The notes beneath the pieces were generated by a model. It was not told the origin of the DNA and ran no database searches. It was given only the letters and a program-made list of their open reading frames with translations. From Scedosporium boydii (Eukaryota; Ascomycota; Sordariomycetes; Microascales; Microascaceae), in the NCBI GenBank assembly GCA_002221725.1, contig NJFT01000095.1, positions 62,001 through 126,000 on the forward strand: a stretch of 64,000 nt of DNA, written 5' to 3'. This document shows, piece by piece, positions 12,316 to 24,683 of this stretch; within the stretch, counting starts at the first letter, position 1; each line of letters begins with the position of its first letter. Position numbers and translations under genes: made by a program.

Positions 12316-13171
12316 TCATTTCCGATACCACATCCTCGTCGTCTTCGTTGCCCTCATCTTCCTCTGCAACAAAAATACGCCATATAGCAAAGCTTCCGCC
12401 GTAGGTGGGCATCCCGGTACGTAAATGTCCACTGGCACGATCCGATCGACACCCCTCACCACCGAGTAGCTGTAATGATAGTATCCGCCGCCATTTGCGC
12501 AGCTGCCCATGCTGATGACCCATTTTGGATCCGGCATCTGATCGTAGCATTGTCGTACCGCCGAAGCCATCTTGTTGGTTACCGTGCCGGCTACGATCAT
12601 GACATCAGCCTGACGAGGGGAGGCGCGGAAGATGATCCCCAGGCGGTCCTGGTCGTATCGGGGCATCGAGGCGTGCATCATTTCGACACCGCAGCAGGCA
12701 AGGCCAAACGTTAGAGGCCATAATGAACCCTGGCGTGCCCAGTTGACGATAGCATCTAGCGTAGTCCTATATCCCTCTTTCGTTAACCTGAAGAATCTAA
12801 CACGCACTCCTTATTTGGATGGACTGTATCGACGATGTACGTACAGAGCATACTCGGCCAACCCTGTGGGCCTTTTTTCGGATGTCAAGGCCGTATTATT
12901 TCCCGTCCTTTTGACACCTGCTTCGCTCTTTCGGACGGAAGTTATCCCTCGACGTTGGCCCGAGATGGTCGCCGTAGGCAGATAGGAAAATCTCTTGCGG
13001 GAGTAAACAGGTACGACTCCTGTACTGCGCAAAAGTAGACCTGGTAGATGCAGGTCGCTCCGAGGCCGAAGCAACGACCTGACTTTATGCAATGTTAGAT
13101 AACGAATAGTAAATGCGCAGATCACCTCTGGGTGGGGTTGAACTCATCGTACCGATCTTTCCTCGAGCCAT
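12316..13171 (-). CDS. Complex I 20-kDa subunit (NDUFS7/PSST) homologue, divergent copy
   Basis: The subunit carries Fe-S cluster N2 and lines the ubiquinone site of mitochondrial complex I. Firm exons are 13082..12845 and 12766..12316; a first exon 13171..13126 is needed for an ATG and makes the total a multiple of three (244 residues), but its 43-nt intron is unusually short, so the 5' end is tentative. The N-terminus is Arg/Ser-rich like a mitochondrial presequence. Cluster ligands are all present: ACCG, SMGSCAN and PGCPP. Several positions I recall as nearly invariant differ: [12 protein letters not shown] for the usual CCAVEMMHLSTP, and RGVDRIVP for RGCDRIVP. It may be a second, specialised copy rather than the housekeeping gene; a genome search would decide. 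Confidence 0.85.
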
Positions 13172-13549
13172 CGTCAACAAGCGACGGGGAATTCGGTTCT
13201 GGAGGTAATGTTTTCGAAACCAGGGATGTTGGGGCGATGATGGAAATGAGAAGGGCCTAAGAATTCACCTACGCCAGGCAATGACAAAAGGAGAAGAAGA
13301 ATAAAGAGAATAAAGAATAAAAGAATGATGCGGTTTTGGTGAGATTAATCAAGACGGAATTTCCGGGATGGTAGTGGCTCCTGTGTTGTCTTGGCCGTCC
13401 AGCTCCGGTGAAAACCCACCGAGGACCCACCGGAGGACGGATTTGACTGCACCGATCTGTTCCTCAAGAAGAAAAGACAGGGATCATAGAAAACACAGAA
13501 AATGTATAAAAAAAATATTAAAAAAGAGAAAGAAAGAAAAGAAAGAAAA

Positions 13550-13674
13550 GGAAAAGGAAAAGGAAAAGGAAAAGGAAAAGGAAAAGGAAAAGGAAAAGGA
13601 AAAGGAAAAGGAAAAGGAAAAGGAAAAGGAAAAGGAAAAGGAAAAGGAAAAGGAAAAGGAAAAGGAAAAGGAAA
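13550..13674. repeat. GGAAAA hexanucleotide tandem repeat, about 21 units
   Basis: The unit GGAAAA is repeated almost perfectly for about 125 bp. Irregular GAAA-rich sequence precedes it from about 13527. Purines are all on one strand, so it is a polypurine tract. Confidence 0.95.
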
Positions 13675-14649
13675 CTAAAGAGGTAAAAAAGTGGACAGTA
13701 ATTCCTGAGTCCCCCCTCGTAAACCCCGACACTATTCGAAAAAACCATCACCAGTGTTGGCCTGGACGTTGGTCTAGAGGGGTAGCCAGATACGCGGCCG
13801 GGAACTTTACGGCTTGTTCCTGGGGTTTCGGACGAGCAATGAGTGTTCGGTATATGCGAGGTCCGCGCCCTGCTGTCGACGACCTTACATAGCACAACGA
13901 CCTGGCAAAGGACTCAGAGGACTCTCAAATCCTTCGAGTCGGATATCCTTGTCAGAAGTTGGGGCGTGTGGAAGTTTGATACATACCGAGGAGGCAACCA
14001 GGCAGGCCGCTATAAAATAGACGAAATAATAATAATAAAAAAAAAATCATTTTAGGGTGGATCGCTTGATCACAAAATATGAAGACTGGACCCCAAAATC
14101 TAGAGAAATCAAGGGGTGGAAGCTCAGATAGTAGGAGTTTAAGAGCGATGGGTATGGTATTATCGAACGCCAGCTCTTTGGCGATGCTGGCGGAGCGACA
14201 TTTCACATCCAATGAACTAACACTCGCCCCGCGAGCAAACTTCGCAGACCGATGTGTGCATCGGGCAATAACATCCCTACGGAGTAGATCGATACTTACT
14301 ACACCCTCGCCCTACTCCGCGCTTTCCTCGCTTGGAACCATTTTCTTCCCACGGGATCGAGGTGCTTGACGGAACTGACATTGAGATTCTTGATCCGAGG
14401 GTCGTACCTGTCTTCGCAGAATTACCAAAGCCTGTCAGCATTTACGAGGAGTCGAGGACCAAGGAAAGATACCTACGTCCTGTTATCATAACTAGTTCAG
14501 GTGTAATATGTTTTCCAAGGTCCAGTATCATATTCATTTACAGCTATTGCCTCAGTTGTTCAATGCCATATTTTCGCTATCGTGTTTCCCGCCGCATTAC
14601 ACAGGTCTCGACACCATTCCTAGTTAATTAGTGTCACAGGACATTGTCT

Positions 14650-14790
14650 TACAGAGGCGATTCTTAATTTCATGAGCGAGTCCCCTGATGCCTTGCGGGT
14701 TGTTCTCGACATGCTCAAGCCCGTTCTCGATCCGGTTGAATTGGGACATGACCCTCTGAGATGGGTCGACGGAGGCATAAAGGAAATTGC
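14650..14790 (-). pseudogene. Coiled-coil gene fragment, copy A
   Basis: Read on the minus strand, the stretch gives short blocks like HVENNPQGIRGL and HEIKNR that match the better preserved copy at 19330-19490 (ENTENNLQDIRELVQEVKNR). The surrounding sequence has stops and no start. I do not recognise the family. Confidence 0.4.
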
Positions 14791-15240
14791 GGAGGTAGAG
14801 CTAACGGGACAGCTGTCTAGAAGCGTAGTAAAAAGCGTTCTATGACCAAAGGACGGGTCATTGCCACTGGGAGGCGTCCAACTTCCTCACCACGCTTGCG
14901 GACACCCCTGAATTTCGGTGTGGTCTCAGCTCCCCGCTCTCTTTTTCTTCGCTTTTCTTTTTCGATTTTAACCCCAGACGATTTGCAATGGAAGCCAATC
15001 AGGATCGTGGTCTGACCAGCCACTCAGAAAATGAGGCTTGGACGTCCAAGCCCAATACATAGCCCAATAGGTTAGAAAATATCCCCATCCCCCCTGCCAA
15101 GGCAACTACAACATCCAGTGTCAGGCTTCGCGGAAAGCAATCGGGCCTCCTGAAACCCTCATCACAACGACTGCATGCGGATCCCGAAAGCGACATAGGG
15201 CAGTTTCTCGTATTCGATCCCCAGACCTTTAGCCGACACC

Positions 15241-18175
15241 ATGGATCCTCTGTCCGTCACGGCGAGCGCCATCGCCATCGGCCAGGCTGTCGCCGCAATC
15301 GCTATGGGAGTGCGTGTGCTGAAATCCCTCAGCAATACGCCAAACGAGTTCTCGGCGCTCCTGAACGATCTGGCAATGCTCCAAATCGTACTAGAATTAA
15401 CCAAGGCCAGCCTAGAAGAACTTCAAACATCAAGCTCTCGGCTCCCCACCCGCAGTTTCACCGCTCTTCAAACTCTCCACGAGGGGCTCCGTCGAGCCAC
15501 GACAGAGCTGGACGAACTGACGAAGCGCTTGTTAGCTCAAAGCAAAGGTCTCGATAAGAAGGGACGGCATCGCATACCCCGTATCAAGTGGCTGCGCGAG
15601 AAAGACAACATCACCAAACTCCATGACTTGGTTCAACGGTTGTACCTTGAGCTTTCAACTTGCTTCGCAGCCGTCAGTGCCTCGCAGGGGTGAGTGATAA
15701 GCAAGGCGCACAAGCCATCATGATCGAGGCATTCTAACATGCTTTCAGGGCGCAACAAACGGTTCTGGTGTCTGATGTGAAAAGCATCATTGAAGCATCG
15801 AACACCAGTCTGGTCGACTTTCTTCACAATCTAGAGCGAGCTCAATTTCCCAGTGTTGACTTGAATCGTATCCTAAGTCGTACTTGCGATGTCCTGACAC
15901 GGAATGAGCAGACTCTCCGGGTTGTAGGACCTCAGCTGGGTCACGTAATGCAGCAATCTGGTGAGAGTGTTGAGCTGCTTCAGCGCCACGCTACGGCATT
16001 GGGTGATATTCAAACCTCGCTTAGTCTAATAACAAGGTGTGTTCTTCAGCATGCCAAACCATATAGACGCTAACCACACAAAGAGATCTGGAGCCAATAA
16101 AGACGGCCTTCAACGCTCAAATGACTCTCTTGGGCAACGGAGTGTCCAGCGCCGAAAACGAAATTCGCTCCGCCGGGAGAGACACGGGCCTGCCTCTCAC
16201 CGCGCGCACATCAATGCGCGGGACACGTTTTCCCCTATGCAAATGCTCGTGTCACAGGGTCGCGTGGGCTCGCTCACTACCCTGGCTTCATCCCGCATTT
16301 GGCACGTTCTCTCTCAAGTACAGCGCTTTGCATGGCAGATGCGAGCCATGCAATACTTCGCTATGCCACTCAGTGTCGGACACTTTCTTCAACGTTCAAT
16401 ATCATTTTCCACCATGGCTAGCAGCTCGAGCCGTCCTCGCTTCTCTCAGCTGGCGGACTCTGATCGGCCTTGGCGCTTCACTATGGATTCGGGTTCCTCG
16501 AATAGTTTATAAAACGGGGATAACCTACATTTTGAGGTCCGATGACATTGAGAGTATTGAGAGAAGGCTATCGGACTTGCAAATACTCCCAACAGATATT
16601 GAGGGTATATACGGCCGTACTCTACTAACTGTAAGCACATGTCCAAGGACTATGGTAATGAGACTGACGGATATAGCTTGCCTTGGACTCATCCATATGG
16701 TCTTGTATACCATCCTTGCTCCGTTTTGGTGTCGATCCGAGAATGCCGGATCTCTCCGGCAGGTAAGATGATTTATCCCGTTGCAGCCTTGGTCATTGAA
16801 AATAGACTAAGGAATCGATCATGCGGCAAAATTTCAGTGCTGAGGGTTTTTCTTCAAATAAAACAGGTCTGCTGCTGACTGGGCACGAGAGTATCTGCAT
16901 ACTGCACGCGGGTTCGATGTAGGAGTCTGCCAAATCCTCCAGCAACTGGCCGAATCAGATGGTGATGAACCGAGGTCAGCCAGCGTGATACACGATACTA
17001 TTCTAGGCAAGAGCAAAATTCCTCTGGAAGAGTGTATCCTGTTGCAACCATGTCATATTAACACCCTAGATGACCTGGGAAACACGCCGCTACATTGGGC
17101 TGTGATGATGGAAGACTTGGAGGCGGTGTATACTCTCGCGAACCTTGGTGCCGACGTGAACTATCCCACTCGCCACAATGGAGAAACGCCGCTCCACCTA
17201 GCCTGCCACAGGGGGGCCGAGGAAATAGCCATGGAGCTTATAGCTCGCGGCGCTTCTATTCATCTCCAGGACTCCACAGGTCGCACCCCATTGCATGTGT
17301 GCTATGGCCACTTAAATCTTACCAAGCTGCTCCTAAACCTCGGAGGCGACCCGAACGCACGATCAAAGTCCCAATCTACGCCTCTGCATTGCCTACTCGA
17401 GGACGACTACATGCTTCATCAACAAAGAGCCAGAGAGACTGTGAGAGCATTTGCCGAAGCCGGGGCTAACCTTGATGCAGCCCATCACGGATCAACTCCT
17501 CTACACATCGCTGCTGAATGGAACGCCTCTCTAGTGCCGCTCTTTCTAGAACTGGGCGCCAAAGCGAACATAACCACGGATGACGATGACGAAGAGACCC
17601 TGCTCCACTTACTAGCATCGATTCCAACGGGCTTTAATCAAATTGGTGACATGCTACCTTATCTCCTACTGGGTCTCAACCCCGACCTCCCGAACAGCAG
17701 CGGTCTGACACCCTTAGACCGGCTCGAATGCAGAATCACGGAAAAGCGTGACTTCGCAGGTAGAGGCTCCCTGATTCTCGGGGATGTCGTCCTCTTCTTT
17801 GAATTGATCCTCGAACTCAGGGAATTAAACTGGGAAGCGGGACTCTTCCTCGAGTGTAAAGAAGAGTTCGAGGCGGACGGCAGCCACAGCAGGATGAGGA
17901 GATGGGTTCGCAAACAAAGGAAATTGTTTGATAGCGACGAGGACGCCCAGAACCTCGTGTGTATTTCGCTACCGCCCTGCTGGGCTGAAGACACAGAGAG
18001 CACGAGTACCGACTTGGAGGAAGAATGGGAGACGGAGGATGACGAATTCCCTAGCACGTTTGATTTGGCTGATGATAGTGACGAGGACGACGAGGACGAC
18101 AATGATCAGGATGGCGGCCGCATGAGTGATGAAGAGGCCGAAGACGAGGAGTTCTTTGATGCAATCCAGGGATAA
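15241..18175 (+). CDS. Ankyrin-repeat protein with STAND-like fungal N-terminal domain
   Basis: Exons 15241..15689, 15749..16036, 16084..16630, 16677..16762 and 16867..18175 give 892 residues. The N-terminus (MDPLSVTASAIAIGQAVAAI) is the helical domain seen at the start of many fungal STAND/NACHT and ankyrin proteins. No P-loop NTPase is seen. In the middle is a Cys/His cluster (CKCSCH, then C, CEPC and C within about 45 residues) that could bind metal. The C-terminal half holds at least six ankyrin repeats with NTPLHWAV, ETPLHLACHRG, RTPLHV and STPLHIAAE signatures. The end is a very acidic tail of Asp/Glu runs. Ankyrin arrays bind proteins; the target is unknown. The family is common in fungal self/non-self systems, but that role is not shown here. 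Confidence 0.88.
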
Positions 18176-20859
18176 ATTGGGAGATGGACCCAGCTTTACA
18201 ATCTGACACCAATTTGTGATTCGTCTCCGGATCTGACACGGCGCATCGGCGGCGCAGTGTAACTAAAATATAACCTCCTGGGGCAGCCGCCACAATAGTT
18301 AAAAGTAATGTAAAACAGCAGTCATGATGAGGAAGGTTGTGTATTCTCGGTCGATATCTCTATGCGGGAACTATAGTCCCTGATCTAGTCCATGCCGTAA
18401 ACACCACTCCTGCAAGCTGTGGTTGTAATAGGTTCTGGCCACCGAAGTACTGAGAGAGCCAGTAGTGGCTAGTTTCTCTATTGTCAGATGGAAGTGTCCA
18501 TTCTTTTATGATGTATTCTTTGCGTGACACAGGTGGCAGTATCGCCCGCTCGCGCCTCTAGTTGTTATGAGGTGCCGCGAAGAAACAGCAAAGAAAGCGA
18601 CGCCGATTATCGATGTCGCCCGAATATGGGGGAGAAGAGAGCGATTATGATATTGATCCTGACACGGTTGACTTTGTATTCAACCCTGAACGTCTGATGA
18701 TACATCAAGATCGCCGTTGCGACGCCAACGTTGCCTCTGTGACGCGATGGAGCAGCAGCGGTGTTTGGGAGTTGGAGAATTGCGGAGTAGCAAAAGTCAG
18801 GTGCGTCGCATTGCATTTGATATTGATGATAGCTTTCGTTAACAAGCCCTGAGCGCCACGTATTGTCGCGCTGGACAGGGCCCCAATAATGACTGATCTG
18901 CCACTAGCCGGGCATCCTTCAATCTCTTATCGAACTGCCAAGCTGGGAGAAAAGTCGATTAACTAACCTGAAAGGACACTTAAGGGTAGCTTCCCGAATC
19001 TTCTCCTTAGCAAGACAACATGTCCATCTGCCTGGAGTCCTTGGGCCAGGAGAATGCGCTGAGCAGCGACCACTGCTAACTCTCTCGGAAAACCTAGACC
19101 GAAAGAAACTTACAGTCTAGCTATGACAAAACCTCGAGATTGGGAGGGAACCCGGGATTATGTTGGCCGTGTAGATCCATGGTACTGGGCGGACGTTGCT
19201 ATGAGAATCAAGCCGTCCAGGTGTTCCGTGTTGCTGTTTCCTTGTAGCATTCTCCTACCTAGTATAGGTTGGCTTCGTAGATATATGTCACATGATGCCA
19301 GTAGACACACCGGACACGATCGTGCTTTGTGAACACAATAGCGCGATTCTTAACCTCTTGAACGAGTTCCCTGATGTCTTGTAGGTTATTCTCGGTGTTC
19401 TCAAACCTGTTGCCGATGGGGCTGAATTGGATTTCAATGTCACTGTGCAGCCCGGTGAACCGCTCTTTCATTTGTGTTTTAAACGCAATCAATCGGCTTT
19501 CGTGAGTGTTTCAAACGCAAGAAACTTAGAATCCGGGCGTTCCTTCGGCCGGTTCATGAACTCGCCCATAGATCGGGACATGACCACCAGGGTGGGTCCA
19601 CCATAGTGACTGCCGAAGAATGCGCCATGCATGAGAAGTTGTGTGAAGAAGTGGGAGAAGAGGTCAATTTGGAATGGAAGGGATGAAGAAATTCCAAGTG
19701 AGAAGGTGCAGAAGCAAACCCTTCGGAAGCTCAGTTCCTTGAAGAAGGAGCACACGCAACTGTTCCTCAAGGTTTTGGCATCTCGGAGAAGGTGCACCTT
19801 GCCTGGGCCCTCGGTGATGAGAGGTGGCTTTGCCAAACTGTAGCGGCACCTCCTATTCCAGATGACCGAGAGAGCATGGTAACAGAAGCGAACACACCCC
19901 TTGACTCTAGCCCTGACCTCTTCGATGTGAGTCACCTTAGCTCTAGATTCAGAATTGAATCTGCCACAGATTCGAGGCAATGAATATTTGGAAGGGACGG
20001 CACGCTACGCCCCTCGACGCCGTCTATGGAAAGGGCAGAAGGGTGGACCTTGGCATAGCCCAGAACGGACACCTATTAAGGTGCGCCAGCTTGCTCATCA
20101 TGCTCACGGACTAAACTACTACCTAGGAAGGTTCACTTTGCTAATTCCAATCTAATAAAGCTCGACAATTTGCCACGGTTCGTCTACACAATTATGTCCA
20201 CAGTCATCAGGATTCGGTGCTTTGGCTCATCTCCTCTGCCCAAAGACTCTGGGTGCGTGCATCCCAATTGGTTACGACTCACTGGTGTTGGAAAGAACTA
20301 AATTCGGCAAGACAGCACCGAACAGTATCGTTTCCTCTTTCCACCCTAAACCATCGCCCTTTCCAAGGAATCTGCCCATCTCGACTTCACCTTAGCTCCA
20401 CCTTAAACAAATTAGAGTAAGGAAAACAGACCAACAGAGGAACACCGATTATTTTCTCTGGTGAGACAGAAGCCTAATGAAACACGTCCCTGGATGAAGA
20501 GGGTGGGAGGATGGGTTGAACCATTCCAACATTCCAAGTTGCTGTCCGCCTGCCACGTCAGACTGGGCACCAAGAACTCAAACCAGAGTGGTCAGACGTC
20601 GCATCCAGTGCCAAGACCTATACCACGAACATTAATTTTCCGGTTTCGTGAGATAAGCTTGGAGACGCATTTTGGTTCTGGCGATGATTTTTTTTTTCTT
20701 TCAAACCGCATCGCGCACCTTCATTTCCCTGAAATTGCATGCTCCCAGGCTGCGGGCCCTGATACCTTCCTCACTACTCGCCCGTTCCGCTGCCATCCAA
20801 CCACTTCATCGAGGAATTATTTCTAGGAACGCCCGAATCCGCACATCGACCATAACGCC
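18176..20859. other. Gene-poor 2.7 kb with decayed fragments
   Basis: No intact gene is supported. A plus-strand frame at 18613-18852 (79 codons) has no recognised domain. A coiled-coil fragment lies at 19330-19490 and its possible upstream frame at 19495-19980, in a different reading frame. Confidence 0.45.
19259..19500 (-). pseudogene. Coiled-coil gene fragment, copy B
   Basis: The minus strand reads MKERFTGLHSDIEIQF followed by ENTENNLQDIRELVQEVKNR, a heptad-like helical stretch. The same stretch occurs in degraded form near 14650-14790. An upstream block (EFMNRPKERPDSKFLAFE, near 19500-19560) may belong to the same gene but is in another frame. A frameshift or a missed intron would explain this. 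I do not recognise the family. Confidence 0.4.
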
Positions 20860-23030
20860 ATGCGGCTCATGCGGCTCAACAGGGAGAAGGAGGCGGTGAG
20901 CACCACCGTGGCGGGAACAGACGACACGAAGAAAGAAGCACCTACGCGCCTCCTCTTTAGCTATCAAAGTTTCTTATTTTACCGCGTCATAGCCGTTGCC
21001 ATCACATTCGTCTTCAACGTCGCGTGGCTGATTTGGGCAAAAGTGCAGTATGGGATCGTCGGAAACATTGGCACCATCCAGCGCGGGGATTGCGACGCGA
21101 TCGAGAACCTAAACACCAGACTTCACGTCGTCATTAACGTCCTCACAACTATCGTTCTCGCGGCGAGCACGGCCTTCATGATCCTCGCCTACAGTCCTTC
21201 GAGGCCGGAGATCAATGCCGCTCACGCCCATCACAAACCGCTCAGTGCGGGATCAATCGGTTTCCGAAACCTCAAGTACATCTCAAGGGAAAAGATGCTA
21301 ATATATGTCATTCTGGTGCTCTCGTCTGTGCCCCTCCACTTATTGTAAGTCTTTACATTGATTTTGGGGGTGTTAATAAGCGACTGATGATATGTTTAGC
21401 GCCAACTCGGCAATATTCACGACAATGTCTGCGAATGGATATCGCTGGGCCGTCGTCAGTGAGCAGTTCGTCTTGGACCAGCAGGGAAGGCAACCAATCG
21501 TTTCTACAACAGTGATATCCGCAAAAGAGCTTGAGAGATTTAGAGCTATTCAAAGTTCTGTTAGTGGCTACGCAAGATTAAGTAACCGAGAGTGCGTCGA
21601 AGCATACTCCAACGTCTATCAAAACGATTATCGGACCGTCCTTGTCGTCACTCCTAATATCCTTGGTGGTACGAGCTCTCGAAACATCAGTCAAATCTTC
21701 AATCACGGGCTGTCTTATGCAGCAGACAACGCCAACAGTTGGATATGTGGGCAGCAGGAACAGCAGGCCGCCAATACCACCTCCCAGCAACGATGCGACA
21801 CTACCCCAAAGAATGCACTGTCGGTACTCGGCATCGGAAGCTTAAGCGACTGGGAAGTCTTCGACAGAACTGCACTATTTTGCCTCAGTGAACTGCAGAA
21901 AACACCCTGTTCGATCCAGTACTCTGGTGTCATAGTGGGATTGCTGATCATATTTACATTCATCACGCTAGCAAGCATGGCTGCGATCCTCATCCTGGCA
22001 TGGAAGGGCAAAAATAGGCCTTTGGTCTGCCCCGGTGATGTAGCGGAGTCATTCCTGCGTGACGAGGATCCGACAACGATGGGCATGTGCTTGGCCAGTT
22101 GGATGAATGTGAGGAAACTCTGGAAGAGTCCCTCATCCGGGAAAATGTTCAAAGCTCCTCAGTACCGCGCTTGGAGAGGCACTGGCACGTATAAGTGGTT
22201 GTGCCTAGCACTCATGTAAGGTTTCCCCAACCCTCCGTGGCTGATGTACATGGCTCCAACGGAACTAATTCCGCCTCCTTAGTGCTCTTCTTATTGTCCT
22301 ATTTGGCCTCGCATTTATTGCCGCCACCATGATTACAGCTCGGGATTCGGGCAAAGAAGTCAAATTTTTCAGCAATTTCGGAAAAGTGAACCACAATCTC
22401 AGACCTATCAACAGAGGCTCCACCCAAGGAGATCTTCTTGCCGTCGCAGCCACTTCAAACGTACCCCAGCTTGTCCTCGCATGCTTCTGGCTCATTTACC
22501 AAGGTCTAGTTTCTTGTTCTGCATACGCGAGGGATTGGGCGCGGTTTGCCGACGATGGCCAATACATCATGGTCTCGAAGCCCGAGGACGAACAGAGGGA
22601 GCTATGGTTGTTCAATATGCCGTGGGCATATGGCATAGCCCTGTTTTTGTTACAAACTCTGATTCACTTTCTTGTCTCGCAGTCCATCTTTGTAGTTCGG
22701 ATAGAGACGTACGACCAGGACGGAAACCTTGATCGGGGCCATTTCGTATCCAGTGTCGGAACTTCACCAGTCGCCATGATGTGCGCCCTAATCGTATTCG
22801 CCATCCTTCTCATGGTTCTGGGAAACGTTGGGCGCCAACGGATACCTTCTTCAGTCCCAGTTGTAGGGACTTGCAGTACAGCCATTAGCGCAGCCTGCCA
22901 CCCTACTCACCACCACGAAGGTATTGAACATGACAAGTTAAAATGGGGGTTGGATAGAGAAGGTCATTGTTCCCTAGGGAGAAATGCTGATATCACTTCA
23001 TTTCCGATCCCTGGTTATTTATATACTTAG
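20860..23030 (+). CDS. DUF6536-family multi-pass membrane protein
   Basis: Exons 20860..21344, 21400..22215 and 22283..23030 give 682 residues. About seven or eight hydrophobic helices are visible, with a long outside loop after the second exon starts. The family signature is clear: WLIWAKVQYGIVGNIGTI, GDCDAIENLNTRLHVVINVL, then SREKMLIYVILVLSSVPLHL and, near the end, AISAACHP. The N-terminus is short, charged and probably cytosolic. The family is widespread in Pezizomycotina and has no established function. The start is the first Met, followed at once by another (MRLMR), and there is no competing upstream ATG in frame. No functional link to the neighbours is apparent. Confidence 0.85.
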
Positions 23031-23481
23031 AAGAGCACAATCGACTTAATTGGTAGATCTGGAAGCCTCTGGCGGCAGTGTGCTCCCCTGTGATGAATTT
23101 GATTCCTTTAAGAAAATCATCGCGCGGAATCGAAGAGAAAATAGCACAATCACTCGGCAGCTTGCGTCGAATAGCCTATTTTCTCTATCTTCATAAATAC
23201 GTAACTTGTTGGCGTAGTCAAACTATATAAACTCAATCATGCATACTCAGACACACAAATAAACGAATGAACCCGTATCCAATGCAGTCCGGCCAGTGCT
23301 CCAGTGCCATGTAAGCATAAAACAAGCGCATCCAAAAATCGCACAAAGGCGATCCGTTGCTCAATAATTCTAATAAAAAAGCGACAACGTCTCAAACATC
23401 TCGAGCGGATTACTCAGTATCGTACCTCGCCTTCCTATTCCTCTGCCTTGGGTAAAGCTGTGTGGAGATTGAGAAGGAGCC
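23031..23481. other. Intergenic between convergent genes, no gene seen
   Basis: It holds only the 3' flanks of the DUF6536 gene and of the minus-strand rhodopsin-like membrane protein gene. Confidence 0.4.
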
Positions 23482-24683
23482 TTAAGGGGCTCCTTGAGAT
23501 TCGTGGGATGGTGTGTTACCATGGCGAGTATTGCCATGAGCAGGCATTTCCTGAAGCCCAATCTCATCTGCCGCCCTGCCCTCTTCCATGTCAAAGTCCT
23601 TCGGACCAGTTATTCTGCGGACGAAGAGTCGTAGGGTTGGCATGGAAGCGGCGATGATGGTAATAGCGGGCTCGGCAACGCCCCAGATGGCAAGCTGCAT
23701 ACTGTCTCCTAGTGGATTGGCCTAGGATTAGAACAAAATTCCCAATACCTGGATTCTAAGAATACTAACCTGTGCTTCCAGGAGCGATTGAGGGAAATTT
23801 GGAGCATTTGATGAAAGCGGCCATAGCAGCACTACGCATCGCGTGTTAGAGCGACCACGCTTTTCTCGTTACAAACATAAAGTGAGTCACTTACAAGACG
23901 CCCATGCTCATTGCGATAGCACATCCTATCTTCTCCTTTGTGTTCAGGTTGAGAGGCATGAGAATTTTCCATGGTAGGACGGCAAAGACCAGATCCAAAA
24001 TTCCCGAATAAGCTGTTGCCAATTGCAGAGTCAGTCGCAATTCGTGCTCCGGGAGAGGAAAATATCCGAGTCCCCGTCTGGCGACAACAGCTTACCACTA
24101 ATCGCCACCCCATATATAATATTAATGGATGGGTCCAGGCACTTGGCCTGAATAGAAGGGTTCCATAACCCCTCGAGAGGAGTGCACTGGACCCAGAACA
24201 GGATCCCCGCCAACACGAAGGAGATGTTCATGCTGAAAATAGCAAACCAAAGGAAGTATGTGACCCAATCTCTCTTCTTCGTAATTCCGAGCAGGGTCAT
24301 GGCGAAGGACGTCTTGCTCCATGCCTGGCTGAGCAGAGCGAGGGTTGTCGAGGCGAGGCCCAGGATGATCAGCTTTCGGAAGGTATTCGTCGGGTCAGCG
24401 GGAGGCGTTCGGGAGGTTGCAATATCTATTATCATGGTTATGATGATTCCATTCACAAATAGTGCGATCTAAATCACGGAACCAGCGGTTAGCGCACAGA
24501 TTGTCGGATAGAGCTGGGGAATAAGGATAGGCTAACCCAAGAAGCGAAAAGAACGAGGTCATCGCGATGGAGGCCTTGGCCGCGATACTTGTAGTAGAGA
24601 CGGAGAAATATGAACAAGGTTGCCGAGGATATCAGGATCCAGAAAAGGCTCTTGACCGAAGGGTCGGCGGGGTGAGACTCCAT
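23482..24683 (-). CDS. Fungal rhodopsin-domain (SAT4-like) integral membrane protein
   Basis: Exons 24683..24537, 24468..24096, 24012..23895, 23831..23770 and 23708..23482 give 308 residues with seven hydrophobic segments. The family features are present: RLYYKYRGQGLHRDDLVL in the first cytosolic loop, FSMNISFVLAGILFWVQC with the LEGLW that follows, CLDPSINIIYGVAIS, and DLVFAVLPWKILMPLNL before a GCAIAMSMGV helix. A short hydrophilic tail follows. Related proteins have Pth11-like topology and are often annotated as the fungal rhodopsin domain; ligands are unknown. This one is shorter than many relatives (about 350-400 residues), mainly in the tail. Confidence 0.85.

Larger units (their letters stand above)
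13172..15240. other. Gene-poor 2 kb with hexanucleotide repeat and a decayed coiled-coil fragment
   Basis: No intact gene is supported. It contains the GGAAAA array (13550-13674) and, near 14650-14790, a minus-strand fragment similar to one at 19330-19490. Frames through the repeat read as Lys-Glu or Phe-Leu runs and are artefacts of the repeat. Confidence 0.5.

Noticed and set aside
13368..13892. A 174-codon plus-strand frame and opposite minus-strand frames through the GGAAAA array
   Set aside because: The Lys-Glu and Phe-Leu runs are just the repeat read in frame; there is no domain or splice support outside it.
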